From: an uncultured Prevotellaceae bacterium
Lineage (GTDB): Bacteria; Bacteroidota; Bacteroidia; Bacteroidales; Muribaculaceae
Length of the DNA stretch: 64,000 bases
Reading direction: 5' to 3'
NCBI GenBank assembly: GCA_900317835.1
Contig: ONIL01000003.1
Location: forward strand, 38,200 to 102,199
Shown here: piece after piece, positions 51,636-60,800 of the stretch
Layout: each line of letters starts with the position of its first letter
Numbering within the stretch: position 1 is the first letter of the stretch
The notes under the pieces: generated by a model
What the model saw: the letters and a program-made list of their open reading frames with translations, nothing else
Told to the model about the DNA's origin: nothing
Database searches by the model: none
Program-made: the position numbers and the translations under genes

Positions 51636-53609
51636 TTACTTGATGGCAATTTTATGACTCTTGCCGTTTATAACCACGACATAGATTCCCTGTTCGAGCA
51701 CTTGACGGTTGACACCTGCCATGACCGGCATGTCGCGGACGATGCCGTTGATGTGGGCAACACGGGCCACTCCGTCACGACTGGTTTCAACGCACAGAGT
51801 GCGACCCTCTACCCATACGCGGTCAGCACCAGCGGCCAAATCCTCGATACCAGAGCTGTTGGACACACGGGCAGCACAATCGGCCAGATGCCATCCGGTG
51901 TTCTCGCTATCGGCAATCACAATATTGCTCAGTACGATATCACTCTCGCCAGCAAGGGTCTCGTCGGCCCGAACGGTTATCGTGAGTACAGGGGTCTCTT
52001 CGCCCTCAAAGTGAGGTCTGGTCAACGAGTAAGTCACGGCACGTGCCGTTGTCGCATCCATGACATAAGTCTCATGAACGTAACCCTGAGCGGCTGCGGT
52101 ATTGAGCAGGGTCAAGCCTTGGGGTAACGTGATGTCACACTGCATTGAGCTATAGCTGGCAGAGTTGTCAAGTTGCACAGTCAGTGTGCGTTGTTCTCCA
52201 GGCTGAATGTGCACATCCTCCAGACGCAGCAAGTCATCAGTATCAACAGTCTGGGAGGGACTGAAGCTACTGGATGTGATGATGGCAAGCACCATATTGA
52301 TGTCCGAGATATTGATTTCGCCATCCTTATTCACATCGGCCCGCTGCATGAACAGGTCGTCATAAACATGGCCCAAGATGATATTTACCAGGGCATTGAT
52401 ATCGGCGATATTGACCTCACCGTCACCATTCACGTCACCTCGTACCCAAGTACTCTCAAACAAGAACTTTTGCCACTGGGCAGCCGACTTGTACAGGTCG
52501 ATAGAGCCTCTGGGCACAGTTAAGGGAATCGATGACTGGTTCACGCCATCCCACACCTTATCACCCAATGCGGGCACGTCGGCCGCCATGCAAGTGAGTG
52601 CCTCCAAGCCCGTCATGCCAGCCATGGCACGTGTACCTAGCCAAGTCATGGTCTCAGGCAATTCCACAACCGACAGTTGCGACACATTATATAAAGCATA
52701 GTCTCCTATCGATGTGATACCGTTAAAGTCAACTGCACTATTCAATGCGGTACCAGCCATCAGATAGTCATTGAGCTGGTTAATCTTGCCACCTAACGAA
52801 ATCTGGGTGAGATTCCCATCATACAGGAAGGCTCCATCACCCAGGTGAGTCAGACTGGACGGCATCTTGGCTGTCGTGACAGGGGTCATCACCATGGACC
52901 AATCGCCCAGCGAAACCAGGTGATTGCTCGCCGACAAGTCCAGATTCTGTATGCCTGTTCCTGCAAGGGCCCGTTCGCCGACAGACTGTACACTGGAACC
53001 CAAGCTGATAGTCGTCAATGCCGAGCAATCCATTAACGCTGTTGCGTCCAGACGGCGCAGGCGACTCGAAGATGAGACCTTGAAGGAGGTCATCGATGTG
53101 CAACGCATGAAAGCACCACATCCCACGACCTCGACCCGAGCGGGCAGCTGAACCTGCTTGAGCGAAGTGCATGATGCAAAGGCATAATCACCGATACTGT
53201 CGAGCATCGAGGGCAATGTGATGCTCGCCAATCGTGAACAGCCGACAAAGGCCGCTTTGCCAATGGCCTTTAAACCCGTGGGCAGTGTCACACTCGTAAT
53301 GGGCATGTCGGCAAAACTGCAAGTGGGAATCTCATCGGCAGCGAAATCCTGCTGCCAATATTGCGGTTGCGCACTGTGACAGGCCTCAATCTTCACGTTT
53401 TGCAGGTCCACTGTCGTGAGTCGGCGCAGGTTGTTGGCAATGAAGTAGAAGTCATCGGCGTTCATGCTACCAGTGACCTTCAATGTGGTGATATCCATGT
53501 TTGTCACCCTATCGGCAAGTGTGCCCGCAGTGTTGGCCACTTCAAGCGCTTGCGCTCCAAGGGCTAACAGGGACACTAATGCAAATATGATTCTCTTATT
53601 CATATTCAT
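51636..53609 (-). CDS. BspA-type LRR surface protein with dockerin, cohesin-like domain and T9SS-type tail
   Basis: This 657-residue protein has a signal peptide (NKRIIFALVSLLALGAQA). About 14 BspA/LRR_5-type repeats occupy residues 30-370 (SIGDYAFASCTSLKQVQLP, VVGCGAFMRCTSMTSFKV). Two dockerin-like F-hands follow (about 390-450: DVNGDGEVNIADINALVN, DVNKDGEINISDINMVLA). Residues about 470-575 resemble a cohesin fold (VHIQPGEQRTLTVQLDNSAS ... CDITLPQGLTLLNT). The final ~65 residues look like a T9SS sorting region ending GIYVVVINGKSHKIAIK. It is probably exported by the T9SS and attached to the surface, where LRR proteins of this kind mediate adhesion. It heads the run that includes trmB and mrp. 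Confidence 0.85.
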   Translation of the reverse strand: MNMNKRIIFALVSLLALGAQALEVANTAGTLADRVTNMDITTLKVTGSMNADDFYFIANNLRRLTTVDLQNVKIEACHSAQPQYWQQDFAADEIPTCSFADMPITSVTLPTGLKAIGKAAFVGCSRLASITLPSMLDSIGDYAFASCTSLKQVQLPARVEVVGCGAFMRCTSMTSFKVSSSSRLRRLDATALMDCSALTTISLGSSVQSVGERALAGTGIQNLDLSASNHLVSLGDWSMVMTPVTTAKMPSSLTHLGDGAFLYDGNLTQISLGGKINQLNDYLMAGTALNSAVDFNGITSIGDYALYNVSQLSVVELPETMTWLGTRAMAGMTGLEALTCMAADVPALGDKVWDGVNQSSIPLTVPRGSIDLYKSAAQWQKFLFESTWVRGDVNGDGEVNIADINALVNIILGHVYDDLFMQRADVNKDGEINISDINMVLAIITSSSFSPSQTVDTDDLLRLEDVHIQPGEQRTLTVQLDNSASYSSMQCDITLPQGLTLLNTAAAQGYVHETYVMDATTARAVTYSLTRPHFEGEETPVLTITVRADETLAGESDIVLSNIVIADSENTGWHLADCAARVSNSSGIEDLAAGADRVWVEGRTLCVETSRDGVARVAHINGIVRDMPVMAGVNRQVLEQGIYVVVINGKSHKIAIK

Positions 53610-53634
53610 TGATTGATAGATGGTGTTAAATGTG

Positions 53635-53642
53635 CAAATATA
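53635..53642 (-). promoter_or_regulatory. -7 element (TATATTTG) of the LRR gene
   Basis: TATATTTG on the minus strand, 25 nt before the start at 53609. The -33 partner is unclear. Confidence 0.45.
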
Positions 53643-53719
53643 ATTCTTTTATAAAAAAGAACGGACATTTTTAACAAAAATTGCGCTTGATATCTCCTCC
53701 TATTATGCATACACACACG

Positions 53720-53754
53720 AGAAACGCCGACCTCGTGTGAGAATCGGCGTTTCT
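53720..53754 (-). terminator. Hairpin downstream of the second LRR gene
   Basis: Perfect 11-bp stem AGAAACGCCGA / TCGGCGTTTCT (53720-53730 with 53744-53754). An overlapping alternative stem CACACGAG/CTCGTGTG is possible. The T tract is poor, so it is a likely but not certain terminator. Confidence 0.6.
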
Positions 53755-53777
53755 TGTCTATAGATGTTTTACAACTT

Positions 53778-55859
53778 TTACTTCATCACCTTGATGGTGC
53801 TTGATGTGCCATCGGTGTAGGTGGTCACCACGATGTTAACGCCATCGAACGGAGTATCGCTCTCCTGACCAGCCACATTAATGTAGCGCACGCGTGCAAT
53901 CTGCCTGTCGGTCACAATCTGCTCGACACCCGAACCGTCATTCACCCTGGCCATGGCATCATCGGCGAGGTAGATCAAGTGCTCGGGAGTAACAAGCATG
54001 ACGTTGGTGAGAACGACCTCGGCATCGCTGGCATCAAAGTCCTCGTTGGCAGTAATCTTCAGGCGCATGATGTTGCCTTCCTGACCAGCGTAGGGCTTCA
54101 TCTGGTACGTTACACCGATAATGGTGTACACATTCTTCTCAACCTCGTGCTGGATGTTGTAGTAAGAATACTCCTCGCCACGATCGATACCCACAACATC
54201 AACAAGGCGTAAGCCCTGAGGCAGTACTACCTCAAACTGTGTTGCGATATACTCATGCTCGTCGTTATTCAGTGCCACATCCACAGTGCCGGTTTCGCCA
54301 GCATGCAACGATACTGTCTCAAGGTTCAAAATGTCGCTAGTGGTAAGGCTCATCTCGCCAATCAATGCACGCAGGTGCTTAAGAGACTTATTGGCAGCGC
54401 CACCGAGCACGAAGTCGATGAGTTCAGTCACATCCGAGATGTTGACTAAGGAATCCTGGTTCATGTCGGCTGCACGAATATCCACATCACCTTCACCCGA
54501 CAACACGTAGTCGATGAGGGTAGTAACGTCAGAAATATTTACAACGCCATCGCCATTCACATCGCCCAGGATAAAGTCGTCGGCCTCAAAGAAGAAGTCC
54601 ATCCACTGGTCGGCGGCCTTGTAGAGATTATTGCTCTCGCTATTGGGGGTGATCAAGGGAACTGACGGCTGGTCAACACCGGCCCACACCTCGTTACCCA
54701 ACTCGGGAACATCGACGGCATCGGTCTTGAGCGTCTGCATACCAATCATACCTGCCATGGCACGGTCGCCCAGATAAACGACCGTTGAAGGAAGGCGCAT
54801 GGTGTCCATTTCCTGGCTCACATTATAAAATGCGAAATTGCCGATGTGCGACACACCGTTCTTGAGCATGTTACCAGCATTGAGCAGGCCGTCGCCGGCA
54901 AAGGTGAAGTCATTGATATGATTGATCGTGCGACCATGTGAGGGCGCATTGTGACGCGGCGTGTTGTCGTGGGCCATACCAGGCATGTTGACGCTCGAGA
55001 GCAGCGGGTTGTGGGAAAGCGCTCCCTCACCAAGCTCGGTCATACCGTTAGGCAGATTGACACTCGACAGGCGGGTTTGGGCCAGCGCCCAGTCACCGAT
55101 GGTGCCAATGCCCATAGTGGCGATATTGATGTTCTCAAGGCCTGAGTTGATGAAGGCCTCTTCGTCGATGCGGGTAAGGTTGCAGGCGGGATCAAACGTG
55201 ATGTTCTTCAGTGCCGTGCAGCCATTGAAAGCGCCCTTGAGAATATATTCCACATTGGAACCCACCGAGACACTGGTCAACCTATAGTCACCCAAGAATG
55301 CGAAGTCACCGATGAACTTGGAGTTGATGACAGCGCTGGTCATGTTCTCGCAACGTGAGAAAACGCCTTTACCCATGCTGACGACCGTCTGCGGAATCTG
55401 AATGCTGGTTAATGCAGTACCCGAGAAGGCATAATCGTCAATATAGGTCAAAGTCGCAGGCAGGGTAATGCTACGCAACTGGTAGCAACCGGCAAATGCG
55501 GCAAAACCGATGGTCTCAAGGTTGTTGGGCAGACTTACCGTCGTGAGCTTCTTGCCAAAGAAGGCCGTGCGGGGAATTTCGTTGCCATAGTAGGCCGTTG
55601 CCGTTCCATACAACGCCATGCCCATGTCAAAGGGGACAACCGTTGCCTGACTCAAGTCGAGCGTCGTGAGCTCGTTCATCGAGTCGGTGATGAATAAGAA
55701 GTCACGGGCATCCACAGTTCCTGAAATGACTAGCGTCGTGACGTTAACATCGTCATCCACCGCCTCGGCAAGATGGCCTGCGGTATTGTTCACGATCAAC
55801 GCTTGGGAAGACAGTGTCGTGAGTGCTGCAGTGAGCAGCATGAAAAGCAATTTGCGCAT
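53778..55859 (-). CDS. BspA-type LRR surface protein (second copy) with dockerin, cohesin-like domain and T9SS tail
   Basis: The start is moved to 55859 (MRKLLFMLLTAALTTLSSQA), giving a signal peptide and 693 residues; the open frame from 55931 overlaps the promoter. LRR_5 repeats run to about residue 410 (TIGFAAFAGCYQLRSITLP, TYIDDYAFSGTALTSIQIP). Dockerin-like F-hands at about 429-490 (DVNGDGVVNISDVTTLID; DMNQDSLVNISDVTELID) are followed by a cohesin-like domain (about 515-620, VSLHAGETGTVDVALNN ... FEVVLPQGLRLVDVVG). The tail is a clear T9SS type-A sorting region (RYINVAGQESDTPFDGVNIV). It is paralogous to the protein encoded just downstream and presumably surface-exposed. Confidence 0.86.
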   Translation of the reverse strand: MRKLLFMLLTAALTTLSSQALIVNNTAGHLAEAVDDDVNVTTLVISGTVDARDFLFITDSMNELTTLDLSQATVVPFDMGMALYGTATAYYGNEIPRTAFFGKKLTTVSLPNNLETIGFAAFAGCYQLRSITLPATLTYIDDYAFSGTALTSIQIPQTVVSMGKGVFSRCENMTSAVINSKFIGDFAFLGDYRLTSVSVGSNVEYILKGAFNGCTALKNITFDPACNLTRIDEEAFINSGLENINIATMGIGTIGDWALAQTRLSSVNLPNGMTELGEGALSHNPLLSSVNMPGMAHDNTPRHNAPSHGRTINHINDFTFAGDGLLNAGNMLKNGVSHIGNFAFYNVSQEMDTMRLPSTVVYLGDRAMAGMIGMQTLKTDAVDVPELGNEVWAGVDQPSVPLITPNSESNNLYKAADQWMDFFFEADDFILGDVNGDGVVNISDVTTLIDYVLSGEGDVDIRAADMNQDSLVNISDVTELIDFVLGGAANKSLKHLRALIGEMSLTTSDILNLETVSLHAGETGTVDVALNNDEHEYIATQFEVVLPQGLRLVDVVGIDRGEEYSYYNIQHEVEKNVYTIIGVTYQMKPYAGQEGNIMRLKITANEDFDASDAEVVLTNVMLVTPEHLIYLADDAMARVNDGSGVEQIVTDRQIARVRYINVAGQESDTPFDGVNIVVTTYTDGTSSTIKVMK

Positions 55860-55902
55860 ATTGTTTTCTTGTTGTTTGGTGTTATTCAAATATTTTAACC
55901 CG

Positions 55903-55932
55903 CAAATATACACATATTTTTGCTGACACAAA
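55903..55932 (-). promoter_or_regulatory. Promoter of the second LRR gene
   Basis: On the minus strand, TTTG (55929-55932), an 18-nt spacer and TATATTTG (55903-55910), 43 nt before the chosen start at 55859. It supports that start over the longer open frame. Confidence 0.6.
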
Positions 55933-56066
55933 GATATTTAACTATTTTTTTGCTTTGAAGGACAATCAGTAACCGCAAAACCTGGTGCAAGCAGGACAAA
56001 CTGGCACAAACTGAGGAATCAGAAAAAATATTGTCAAAAATGGGAGGCTCTAACGAGAATTATTGC

Positions 56067-56074
56067 TACCTTTG
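56067..56074 (+). promoter_or_regulatory. -7 element directly upstream of the polyprenyl synthase gene
   Basis: TACCTTTG ends only 6 nt before the ATG at 56081, which would give a leaderless or nearly leaderless mRNA. No good -33 TTG is present. Confidence 0.5.
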
Positions 56075-56080
56075 CAGCCC

Positions 56081-57058
56081 ATGGCAACATCGTTGACACA
56101 TATTCAAGAGCAATTGGGTCCTCAACTTGATGCCCTCAACAACATCATCACATCGACGTTGAGGAGCAATAGCGAGTTGACTACCAACATTGTGACCAAC
56201 TATCTCAAGAGCAAGGGCAAGATGTTGCGCCCCATCGTGGCTTTGTTGAGCGCACAGTTCTTTGGTGGTGTCAATGACAAAGCTTTGCAGGGCGCTGCCG
56301 CACTGGAAATGTTGCACAATGCCTCGCTCATTCATGACGACGTCATCGACCAGGCCACCGAGCGGCGTGGCTTGCCCACGATCAACAGCGTGTGGAGTAA
56401 CCATGTGGCCGTGCTGGTGGGCGATTTCTTTATCACTGGCGCGTTGCGATGTGGCGTGGCTACTGGAGATCCGCGCATCCTGAGCGAACTGGCCGACATG
56501 GGCCGTGATCTCTCACTGGGAGAGATTGACCAGGTGGACATCGCTCGCAACCACAACATCGATGAAGCGACCTACATGAGGATTATCCGCGCCAAGACGG
56601 CATCGCTGTTCGAGTGCTGTGCCGCTGTAGGCGCCTATGCCAACGATGCACCGCCCGAGGACCTCGAGAAGCTGCGTGCTTTCGCACGATTGCTGGGCAT
56701 CTGCTTCCAGATCAAGGACGACACGTTTGACTATTTCCATGACCCCATCGTCGGCAAACCCACGGGTAATGACCTGCGCGAGGGCAAAGTGACGTTGCCG
56801 CTCATCTATGCCTTGAGCCGTACCGACTTGCCCGAGCATGACGAGATGCTGTCGCTGGTCAGCAAGGAGACGCCCTCACGTGACGACATCGACCGTCTCA
56901 TTGAGTTTGCCAAGCGGGCTGGAGGTATCGACTACGCCCACGAGACGATGCAGCGCCTGCGCGAAGAGGCCAGTGTGATACTCGATCCCTACCGCCCCAA
57001 CGCGACCGTCAACCAGTTCCTGGAGATATTTGACTACGTTATCGAGCGCAAACTCTGA
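56081..57058 (+). CDS. ispB: All-trans polyprenyl diphosphate synthase
   Basis: The start is taken at ATG 56081 ([19 protein letters not shown]), because the longer frame would run into the promoter box. This 325-residue protein has both Asp-rich motifs: [20 protein letters not shown] and [23 protein letters not shown], in the family context [15 protein letters not shown]. It extends prenyl diphosphates with IPP to make the long side chain of menaquinone or a related lipid carrier. The chain length cannot be read, so the symbol is approximate. rnhB follows 25 bp later. Confidence 0.92.
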   Translation: MATSLTHIQEQLGPQLDALNNIITSTLRSNSELTTNIVTNYLKSKGKMLRPIVALLSAQFFGGVNDKALQGAAALEMLHNASLIHDDVIDQATERRGLPTINSVWSNHVAVLVGDFFITGALRCGVATGDPRILSELADMGRDLSLGEIDQVDIARNHNIDEATYMRIIRAKTASLFECCAAVGAYANDAPPEDLEKLRAFARLLGICFQIKDDTFDYFHDPIVGKPTGNDLREGKVTLPLIYALSRTDLPEHDEMLSLVSKETPSRDDIDRLIEFAKRAGGIDYAHETMQRLREEASVILDPYRPNATVNQFLEIFDYVIERKL

Positions 57059-57083
57059 TTCCCATCAATCCCGATTACTGATA

Positions 57084-57689
57084 ATGCTGCAACCCTACCT
57101 GATTGCTGGACGCATCGAGGCTGGCTGTGACGAGGCCGGCCGCGGATGCCTTGCTGGACCCGTGACGGCGGCGGCCGTGATACTGCCAGCCGATTTCCAT
57201 AATGACCTGATCAACGACAGCAAACAACTCACCGAGCGTCAACGCGAGCGCCTGCGCCCCATCATCGAGCGCGAGGCTGTCACGTGGGCTGTGGCCATGG
57301 TGTCGCCACAGGAGATTGACCGCATCAACATCCTCAGGGCCTCGATCACTGCCATGCACCGCGCGCTGGACCAGCTGACCGTGCGCCCCGAGGGAATTCT
57401 CGTGGATGGCAACCGATTTATCCCCTACCACGACATTCCCCACACCACCATCATCAAGGGTGACGCCACCATGCTGAGCATCGCCGCCGCCTCGATTCTC
57501 GCCAAGACCCATCGTGACGAGTACATGCGGCTGCTAGACCGTGAATTCCCACAATATGGCTGGGCCAACAACAAGGGCTACCCCACTGCCGACCATCGCG
57601 CCGCCATCGCCCAGCATGGTCCCACCATCCATCACCGCCACAGCTTCCAGCTGCTGCCGCAGCCGTCGTTGTTCGACGGCATCGACTGA
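57084..57689 (+). CDS. rnhB: Ribonuclease HII
   Basis: The start is at ATG 57084 ([21 protein letters not shown]); this gives 201 residues, normal for the family. It removes RNA from RNA-DNA hybrids and single ribonucleotides from DNA. Catalytic motifs: [20 protein letters not shown] with the two carboxylates, [26 protein letters not shown] and [11 protein letters not shown]. Probably co-transcribed with the polyprenyl synthase gene. Confidence 0.95.
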   Translation: MLQPYLIAGRIEAGCDEAGRGCLAGPVTAAAVILPADFHNDLINDSKQLTERQRERLRPIIEREAVTWAVAMVSPQEIDRINILRASITAMHRALDQLTVRPEGILVDGNRFIPYHDIPHTTIIKGDATMLSIAAASILAKTHRDEYMRLLDREFPQYGWANNKGYPTADHRAAIAQHGPTIHHRHSFQLLPQPSLFDGID

Positions 57690-57738
57690 CAGTAACAACC
57701 TGCCATCACAAGCGGTATTTTGTCCCAACAAACGCAAA

Positions 57739-57775
57739 CGAGGGCGTGCCATCAACGGCAGGCCCTCGCTTATTT
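57739..57775. terminator. Bidirectional terminator between rnhB and the subtilase gene
   Basis: Stem CGAGGGC(G)TGCC / GGCA(G)GCCCTCG (57739-57750 with 57757-57768) around ATCAAC, with T-rich flanks on both sides. Confidence 0.75.
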
Positions 57776-57811
57776 AATGCAAAGAGTTATTGATTTAAAA
57801 AATTCCTTTCT

Positions 57812-60800
57812 TTACTTGAGTACCACCTTGGTGGTAGTGATCGAGCCGTCGTTGTAGCGTGTCACAACGATGTTCACGCCCTCAAACGGCTTGCTAGACT
57901 GCATACCCAGGGTGTTGACGTAGGTCACACCGACCACTTCACGATCGGCCCACACACTATTGACGCCGGTGATGGGCTGGTTGTCAATGTCAAGGGTGTA
58001 GTCGAAGCTGTACTCCATGATGTAGTACTTGCCATCGGCTGCAGTCTCTCCATCGCGGTTGCCAGGCATATGGTTGGGGATACTCTGGTCGAGGTTAGCG
58101 GTACGGGTGTAATAGGCCCTGATAATGAACCTCATCGTCAGCTCATCAATTCCGCCTTCGTCATACTCCACGTCACTCTTCAAGCGCAACCTTTGTGCAC
58201 CGAAGGTGCCCATCACCTCGCCTGAACCAGGTTGTGTCCAGGTAGGATAGAAGGACTCAAGATCCTCGTTGTCACCCAGGAAATACATGCTGCCTATTCC
58301 GTCAACAACTGTTGATTTGCTGAACATGGCATGATCAACCTCCTCCATCATGAATTCACCGGATGCGGTGGCACGCTCGGGACGGTTCTTGCCCTCATGG
58401 ATCGCACCCACGAGCACCTCCTCGTTGAGCAAGTCGGGATCAACCTGACGCCATGCACGCACCTTGTACAGGTCATAATCACTCATCACGTCTTCCGAGG
58501 TGGGGAGAATGAGGTCCTTCATATTCAAGGTAATGGTGTAGTGGGTATAGGTCTTGTCATTTGCCGTCCAAGTGTGAGTACCCATTTCGGCCCTTTCAAC
58601 CTCTACGCTCATGTCGGTCACCATCTTCTGCTGGCGCTCGGCGCCATAGGTGTTAAGATTGTTCTGTTCGCTATTTGCATTAATAACGGGAACATACCAT
58701 TCGTTATCCGACGTGTAACCACCAGTGTTGTCAACCATTGCCAACCAAGCAGTTGCGCCATCGGCAACGGTGACGCTGTTGCCACCTTCCTGAGCATAGG
58801 TTGTGCCATTGTGCTCGGCTGTGGCTACAGCAGTCCAGCTGCCACCATCCTCGCGATAAAGGTCATAACTTGTAATCTTGTCATTGCCAACTACCTGGAT
58901 GTTGATATCGCCACTGCTGTTGCTGACGGCCAGACCGTGGTCGGTGTCACCATCGATGTCACTAACGACATAGTCGATTCCAGCAAGAGGTTGGGCCTCG
59001 CTCTTGTAAACCGGAACCATCACGGTGTTACTGATAAGCGTGCTTGTCACAGTGATGCCGTTACCCGACACAATCACCGTGTAGGCCTGGTCACCAATGG
59101 TCACCGTGAACGATCCACTGTGGGGGCCCTCATCTGTTGGGCTATAGGTCACAGTCAGGTCAAGTGTGCCACCAACAGCAATGTTGCCATTACCCGTCAC
59201 CTCGAACTCGCTAGGCAGATTAGTCGTATCAATCACTGGAGTGAAGGGCATGTTACCCGTGTTGGTAATCGTTACAGTCTGGGGTTCGCTGTTGCCGATA
59301 ATGGCATCGGTAAAGGTCAACGAGTTATCGCTTAATTCACCAGCCACAAACGGAGCATCCCATTTAAAGGTTACCGTGGGCAAGAACGCGCGACGGTTAC
59401 TCGTATTGTATATGCCACGATTATTGATGGTTGTTCCATAAGAGTTAAATGAACGGTAAGTACTACTCTGATTTAAACCATAGAAATTCTGGCTAGAGCT
59501 TCGAGTTCCTGTAGCAGTTACCTCAAAGTCAATTACCAGATTGTTACCTGTGTACTCAAAGGGTTCATCAAACGTGATAACGAGTTCTGTATCATTGCGA
59601 ACAGCAACTTGGCCCGTCTTCACCGTTTGCATGTTAGCGGTGATGCGGGTGAAATTATTTGACGAGGTATATGCTGTCTGTGTCGTCATACCAACTTTGA
59701 CAGTAAATTCGCCACCATAGAAATTCAATGGTGTAGTTGGATAGAACGTCATCGACTTAATCTTTTTGCCCTGTATTTCAGTCAGCATGCTGGCGGGATA
59801 AATCATCTGGTTGATCTGCTTATTATTGTACTGATTACCATAGATGGGCAAGTAAGACTGGTAATAATTAGTTGGTCTGCCATCGGCGACGGTGGCTTCG
59901 GTGACAACCCTTGACGTACCAGTAACGGTAATAGTCTGGGACTCGGCTCCTGTGCTGGTCAGCGTGATTGTGGCATTGTGATTACCTTGACTTGTGGGGG
60001 CGTAGGTAATTACAAGGTCACCACCGCTACCCAAGTTAACGGAACGGTTGATCGTGTAAACCCCATTGGGATCATTCAACTCTGCGATGATGTCATCGGT
60101 CAACTGGATGCCACTGACACTAATGGTCTCGGTATAGGTTCCACCAGGTGCTCCATCAAAGGTAACATTGTTCGACGATACAGTAATGGTGGGGTCTCCA
60201 TATTCACGCAAGATATACTCGATACCTCCCAATGCGTTAATCTTGCCGTAGCCAAAGCGATTGGCATGAGTGCCATTAGTCCACTGATCGTGGATGGCGG
60301 ACTCCTTCATGACCTCTTTAATGTCGTTTACGGTCATATCCTTGCCGACCTCCTGAGCGGCCTGCATCCACAAAGCAACAATACCAGCTGCAGCAGGCGC
60401 GGCCATCGACGTACCAGCCATTGAACCGTACGGGTTTGTGCTACTGTTTACGATAGTTTGATAAACATCATGACTAGTAGCACTATGATTCATTGCTGAA
60501 ATGATAATCTCACCTGGAGCGGTGATCCAGGGCTGGATTCTGCCCGAAGGACCAACGCCTTCCACCGCATAACTCGAGAAACTGGAGATATCTCCAGCAC
60601 TATTGTCATAGTAGTAACGACTGACATAAGAACCGACCGAAATCACATTCAAATCGGTGGCTTCATCACCTGCAGTCATGTCATCGTTTCCAGCAGTCCA
60701 AGAGTGACCATTAGTCGTGAGGTAGTTGGAGAGATAGGAGTAGGAGCCTCCCCAAATGTCAACAACCGAAGTACTTCCTCCGATGGAATAGACTTCTATC

